In this document: in pieces, positions 59,228 to 64,000 of the stretch | Position numbering within the stretch: the first letter of the stretch is position 1 | Layout of the letters: each line of letters opens with the position of its first letter | From: Epiperipatus broadwayi | Lineage: Eukaryota > Onychophora > Udeonychophora > Euonychophora > Peripatidae | Length of the DNA stretch: 64,000 bases | Reading direction: 5' to 3' | Assembly (NCBI GenBank): GCA_028023455.1 | Contig: JAQFVV010000013.1 | Span: forward strand, 13,528,258-13,592,257 | Made by a program: the position numbers and the translations under genes | The notes under the pieces: generated by a model | The model's database searches: none | What the model was told of the DNA's origin: nothing | Seen by the model: the letters and a program-made list of their open reading frames with translations, nothing else

Positions 59228-59650
59228 TTTAAACATCACATGTTCACCATTTCTTATCTTTGCTTAAGCTGTTAAAACAAGCAAAACTCTCCAAACAGTA
59301 GTGCCACTCAGTGCAAGCTAGAGTAATCAATGGATGCAAGAGGTACCAAAGACACCAAAATGTATGGGTACTGACTATATAAGCTAATGAGCTTGGATTG
59401 AAAATATTATTGTTTTCAGTTTTAGACTCATAGTTTTGTAGCTAAGTAGGGATAAAAGGTGGCTGCTAGAAGGATGCACAGATCCAAGACTCCTCACTGA
59501 TGAAAGCCACAAGTTATAAAGTAGTCTGGGGATATTGGATGAGTAGGCACTAGATAGAGATTTCATGACAAATCTTCTTGCGTCCATTGATTACTCTGGC
59601 TTGTACTGAGTGACATTACTGTATGCAGAGTTTTGCCTGTTTTCTTTAGG
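59228..59650. mobile_element. Hammerhead-like short repeat, copy H
   Basis: It starts with the inverted tail (AACATCACATGTTCACCATT, GCAAAACTCTCCAAACAGTA) and a short inverted part (GTAATCAATGGATGC), then switches to the forward unit: ACCAAAATGTATGGG, TATATAAGC near 59378, GGATGCACAGATCC, CTCACTGATGAAAGCC, ACAAGTTATAAAGTAG (GAAAC replaced by TAAAG), TATTGGATGAGTAGGC, and GCAGAGTTTTGCCTG. ACACTA on both sides (59222-59227 and 59651-59656) is a possible short target duplication. Confidence 0.85.
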
Positions 59651-59829
59651 ACACTACATAGAGAAATAATAAATTGGGTTTTATTAAGAAATATATCAAA
59701 TTCTCCATGCAAAAATGTCCCAAAAAAGGTTTCACTAATATTAAATCACTGATTAGGAAGGTCGTGAAAAATGTAAAACATATTGTTTTTGAAAGTAATG
59801 TTTAACTCATGTTTGCATAAATTATAGCA

Positions 59830-61760
59830 GTGAGCCCAAACTGGGATATAAATTGGAAGCTATAAAGTGTGTAAAAAAATACTATACAAAGTTCATTTTT
59901 TAACAGTGTAAGTTAGGATTGAAAAAAGAAAGTGTTGAGAATAAATTTGTTATTGTGACAAAAGTAGGAGACAAATCAGAGTCATGGAATTTGAAAAAGA
60001 AAATTGTATATTATGAATTATTCCTTCTTTGAAAAATATGCTGAATGGAAATTGATATGGAAACTTCCAAATGAAGGTATAAAAAAATTAAATTATATTT
60101 TAACTCATAGAAAATGTACATTATAAGACTTTAATGTTCTTTATAGATTAAGCACAATAAGTGACTATTGTTTAATGAGATGTAATATACAAATGTTAAT
60201 GCAAAATTAGAGAGACAAAAATTATTTTAAAAGACTGTATTAACAGTTGTTATTCCAGCATTCCAATGAATTTAAATTAAAAGCCATTAATCGTTTTAAA
60301 ATATTAACACTTTGAAAATAGCTTTGGTTGAACTAAAAAACAGCAATTTCCCAGTCATTTTTTAACAGAAATAAGAGAATGTATATAAAAAAGATATGTG
60401 CAGTATTTAAAATGATTTTGAAAATCCGGAATTCAGTGAAATGGTATTAAAAAGAATTAATAATGATAGAAGAAAATATAACTATAGGTTAACAAGGAAA
60501 GCTACAGAAGAAAATAAATGTCTTAAAACTGTAAAATAACATTTTAGTATTAGAAGGAAAATTGTTTTAGCAATAAAACAAAAGATGAAACTATAACTAA
60601 AAAGTGGCATGACAGCTTAAAATGTGTGGAAAAGTTCTATAAAGAATTATATAATAATAAAAAACAACAAATAATTAAATCTTCCAAATTGCCAAGTATT
60701 TTACATGAAGCAGTAAGACATGCAGCTATATCTATTCTTCTTTCAATTGCTAAGAAAATAGAAAAATATATTTATAAAATAATTAAAAAAATTTAATTAA
60801 AAATATTTTTTTAATAGATAAAATTAAGTGGATTAAATAATAAAAAATATGTAATTGTAATTTTTTTTATATTTTTATAAGGCTTTTGACATTATTGAAC
60901 ATAAGTAGATAATTATTTACAAAATTACGGAGTTATAGGAAAATTACTGTTTTTAAAAAAATACTTAAATGATATGTTGTATCAAATGTATTGAGTTATG
61001 AACAAATAAATTTATAGGTTTCTCAAGATAGTGCATTGTTATCTCTGATTTTTACAAATGATCTAGGAAATATTAATATTGAAGGATCACTATATCAGTA
61101 TGCAGATGATATTCTTATTATGAGTGGAAATAAAAATATTGATATTGCAATTAAAGAATTCCAAGAAAGTCTGAACAAAATTATCATTTGGTGCTTTGAG
61201 AGAGAAATTTATATAAATGGAGAAAAAATCAAAATGTATGTTAATATGCTGTCCTCACATGAAATATAAAATTTTTGCTATACATCTGAATTCACATGCA
61301 TGTTTATATGACAATAATGTAATACATAACGATAAAAAGTGTATAAAAATAGAACAAGAAAGTATATTAAATATACTGAAATGATAATAGATGAAAAAAT
61401 GTCTTTAAAACATCATATAAACATAACAATTAATAAATTTAGATATTTTATAACAATGTTCTATAAAATCAAAGACATTTTTTTAAAAATATTTTTATTG
61501 GTTTATGTAAATATTTATTGAGATATGAAATAATATTTTATGGTTTTGCTAACTTTTCTAATATTAATAGATTAACATTACTGCAATTGATTTAATAGAA
61601 GAAAATAAAATCAAAAAAGAAATAAGTGGATACAAAGTAATTTTTTTGATAGTACTTTCAAAAAACCTTATATAAAACAATTTGAAATGTGTCTAAGAAA
61701 ACATATAAATACGTAGTTCAAAATATTGTAATAAATATGGAACTAGAATAAGAAATCATT
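59830..61760 (+). pseudogene. RTE-like LINE remnant
   Basis: In plus-strand frames: an endonuclease end at about 60045-60205 (LNYILTHRKCTL, a stop, DFNVLYRLSTISDYCLMR; compare I-D-Y-I-L-T-x-R-K...S-D-H-x-L-x-R), RT N-terminus near 60650-60760 (FYKELYNNKKQQIIK, LPSILHEAVRHA), a FDIIEH trace near 60885, and the catalytic block LYQYADDILIMSGN (61090-61130; YADD at 61099-61110 intact), followed by MIIDEKMSLKHHINITINKF near 61380. The finger segment with K-A-P-G is missing between 60770 and 60870. Many stops. The family resembles those at 1-1121 and 28060-30760. Confidence 0.8.
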
Positions 61761-62183
61761 ATGCTCCTAAATTATTTAATAATTTTATCTATTGAATTAA
61801 GAAGCTTGCAACATTATAAAGAAATAAAAAACAAATTAAAAATTATATTAAAGAGGGGAGGGGGGGATTAATATATAGAAAAAGACATAAATATCTAATG
61901 CTATATAATCAATATTTTTATTATATAATTAATATATTATTGGAATGTAATTTATTGTTATTATTATTAATAGCAAATTTGATATTATGTGTAAAATTAA
62001 AAGAAAATGCATATATATAAACTGTTATGAAAATTTTCTTTTGCATTAAAGCACAACTAGGGCTTAGTAGGAGAAGAATATTTGTATTTGTGTAAATATA
62101 TTTTAGTCTGAATATTTTAAATGAATGTAATGAATGTATTTAATTAATAAACGGTATTATTTATTTTTTTAAAAAGAAGAATA
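61761..62183. other. No gene recognised
   Basis: AT-rich DNA with a short G-rich run (GAGGGGAGGGGGGG) at about 61855-61867. Confidence 0.45.
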
Positions 62184-62275
62184 AAAATTCCACAGACTGA
62201 TGGAATTATTATTGATATTTTAAAAGAAACAGTTGAAGGAATAGAAAAAATATTGGCGAAGCCATTTACTTTTAT
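62184..62275 (+). pseudogene. Isolated LINE RT fragment
   Basis: The plus frame reads KIPQTDGIIIDILKETVEGI, EKILAKPFT, matching the RT finger motif K-A-P-G-x-D-G-I-x-x-D-x-L-K-x-x-G-x-x-I-x-x-x-L-A. It is the segment missing from the LINE just upstream, so it is either part of the same element after rearrangement or a separate truncated copy. Confidence 0.6.
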
Positions 62276-63654
62276 TTTTTTAATTTTCACTTTATAGTTA
62301 ATTTTTTCTATTTTAATTAATATTTATTTATTTAATAATTAATTTTTTGATTGGTTAATCATTTTCGTACCTTAATAATAAATGATTTCAATTTGTGATT
62401 TTGTTTTGATAGATAATATATGTATACAATTGTCTTTTGCTTTTTTTATATAACGAAATGAGTATATTGTTAGTAATGTAAATGCGAATATATGTTATGT
62501 GATTTTTTTTATAATTTTATACTGAAATATACAGTAATCTCCATTTAATTTTTTTTTATTTCCGTTAGGTCTTTTGGAAATATGGACACCTAGTTTAACA
62601 TATATATATAGACAGTATGTATGCATACAGTAACACAATTAAAAAAAAAAAAAAAAACGAGTTCAACAAATATGTATAAATGAGTAAAACCAACTCGCAG
62701 TAAGCTTCCTGTTATATTTTTAACTCAAAAACTCTTATTAAATAGAAGGAAATCTTTCAAGAACAAAGAAAACTTTTTCAGTTTTTAGAAATAAAGTATG
62801 TTAAATGGTTAAGTGGAAGGAGAAAAAAGAGGTGTAATTATAAAAATTGTCACTTTGAGATTCTAAAACAAAAAAAAAAAAATTTAACTTAAATAACTTA
62901 TAATAAGATTATTTAACTTATTTATGAAATAAAAAAAAAAAATGAAGAAATATGGAAAAAAAATTATGTAAAATCCAAGGCCCAACTCTGTCACTTTTTG
63001 TGATCACCAATTCTTTTTTTTAAAAAAAAAAAACGATTTTTTTTTTTTAATTGCAGAGAACAGAAACAAGGAATATGGAATTTGTGGGTGTGGAAAAACT
63101 ATTTCACGGTCTCTGACCTTACCTTTTATTTTTTTGACATTTATTTTTAAGCTTCTCTTTTTATGCTATTGGAATTATTTTTCAGTTCTCAATAGAATAT
63201 TCTAAACCATTTATTCTTTGTTAATTTTTTTTTAATTGTTTTTGAGTGTTCATTACTTATGATATTTGAAACATTAAAAGTACAATGTCTTTGTTTATCG
63301 CTCTCTATAATTCAAATTTTTGATTGCACTCTTGTCTTCTTATTCCATTCTTTTAAAATAGATTTAATACTTCTTTCATCTCTTTTACATTTACTCCGCT
63401 ACACATTTTTGAAATAAATGAATAAAGACATCTCAAAAAGACTAATGGACAACAAGATGCATTTAATATTGAAATAGCCAATATCATAATTTCTTACACG
63501 TCTTCATCATTTGTTCAGTATTATTAAACTTTGATTTACAAGTATCCAATTTTCTTTGCTCATACCTTTGGTATCAACTATATTAATGATTATTACACAA
63601 TTGTAAATAATAAAAAAATCACTTTATCACACATTTTAACCAATAAGACAAAAA
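62276..63654. other. No gene recognised; many homopolymer runs
   Basis: AT-rich DNA with A or T runs of 10 or more at about 62641, 62870, 62932, 63020-63050. No frame or element recognised. Confidence 0.5.
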
Positions 63655-63749
63655 CAACTCTCCACTTTACTGCCATCCAGTGTAACCTAGAGCAATACTA
63701 AGAAAGGAATTTTATACGTATCTACTAATCACAAATTCTCTATCTTACA
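63655..63749. repeat. Short inverted repeat next to the LINE tail
   Basis: CTTTACTGCCATCCAGTGTA (63665-63684) is complemented, with one mismatch, by TACACTAGATGGCAGTAAAG (63746-63765). AACTCTCCACTTTACTGCC resembles the reverse of the hammerhead-like family end, so a worn copy may lie here. Confidence 0.5.
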
Positions 63750-63860
63750 CTAGATGGCAGTAAAGTTCATAGCCGCTTCGGTTTCTTTGGGCATAGTTGC
63801 TGAGAGATTTCTGGCTCCGTTTAAGGAGAAGTCACACTGCATCACATCACATGTTTTAAT
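63750..63860 (+). mobile_element. LINE 3' end, tail-only copy
   Basis: TTTGGGCATAGTTGCTGAGAG, ATTTCTGGCTCCGTTTAAGG, AGAAGTCACACTGCATCAC and ATCACATG match 14480-14557 (the 3' UTR and CATCA tail of the LINE at 13650). The upstream 30 bp differ, so this is either a severely truncated LINE or a SINE using the same 3' tail. Confidence 0.78.
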
Positions 63861-63963
63861 TGTAAATCAAATTTTTGTTCCATTTTTTGCATCTTTTGTG
63901 CTTAGTAAAGTCTTGTTACTAGTATTGACTTTCATTTTCAAGTAAACTTAAAACCTTTTAATG

Positions 63964-64000
63964 TATAGGGTATATGAGCACAGACTTTCACACGACCCAC
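63964..64000. repeat. Dispersed repeat, inverted partner of 33793-33829
   Basis: 37 bp with two mismatches against the reverse complement of 33793-33829; it probably continues past the window end. Confidence 0.88.

Overview
This window is AT-rich, gene-poor animal DNA of the kind found in large repeat-filled invertebrate genomes. The mobile-element mix (Penelope-like elements, RTE-like LINEs, mariner, a Ty3/gypsy element, short tRNA-derived SINEs) would suit a mollusc such as a cephalopod, but nothing in the sequence fixes the species. I found no intact host protein gene, no true tRNA or rRNA gene and no CRISPR array. Almost every open reading frame is short, AT-driven noise or a piece of a dead transposon. 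Two possible host-type exons (near 34.6-34.9 kb and 58.6 kb) are weak.

Layout. 0-5 kb: the end of a decayed LINE (endonuclease and early reverse transcriptase, minus strand), then local tandem duplications and two hairpin elements. 9.6-10.5 kb: a fold-back element with arms of about 420 bp. 12.7-14.6 kb: a fold-back carrying two inverted copies of a Penelope-type GIY-YIG endonuclease C-terminus, one split by a short repeat, followed by a LINE C-terminus with a CCHC knuckle and a CATCA tail. 15.9-17.8 kb: SINEs, a 160-bp triplication and a fold-back repeat with a 13-bp target duplication. 18.3-22.06 kb: a minus-strand Ty3/gypsy element that lost half its 5' LTR, gag, protease and most of RT. 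25.3-26.1 kb: a dead mariner. 28.06-30.76 kb: a second LINE of the same family as at 1-1121, split by a nested repeat. 31-45 kb: MITEs, SINEs, a hAT end and a second Penelope-type fold-back with perfect 86-bp arms. 46-54 kb: mostly featureless AT-rich DNA. 53.4-57.2 kb: Penelope-related repeats, a Penelope reverse transcriptase fossil and SINEs. 59-64 kb: a third LINE and a LINE 3' tail.

The theme linking the region is one short repeat family, seen eight or nine times. Its core reads CTGATGA, a small GGC/GCC or AGC/GCT hairpin, then GAAAC, flanked by CTCA/TGAG, which resembles a hammerhead ribozyme core. Copies are inverted dimers, in one case also a head-to-tail dimer with a 454-bp period, and five have 9-14 bp target duplications. 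Penelope-like elements are known to carry hammerhead motifs in tandem pseudo-LTRs, and pieces of Penelope RT and endonuclease are in the window, so I read the family as non-autonomous Penelope-type or retrozyme-like elements. The core here departs from a catalytically competent hammerhead, so activity is doubtful.
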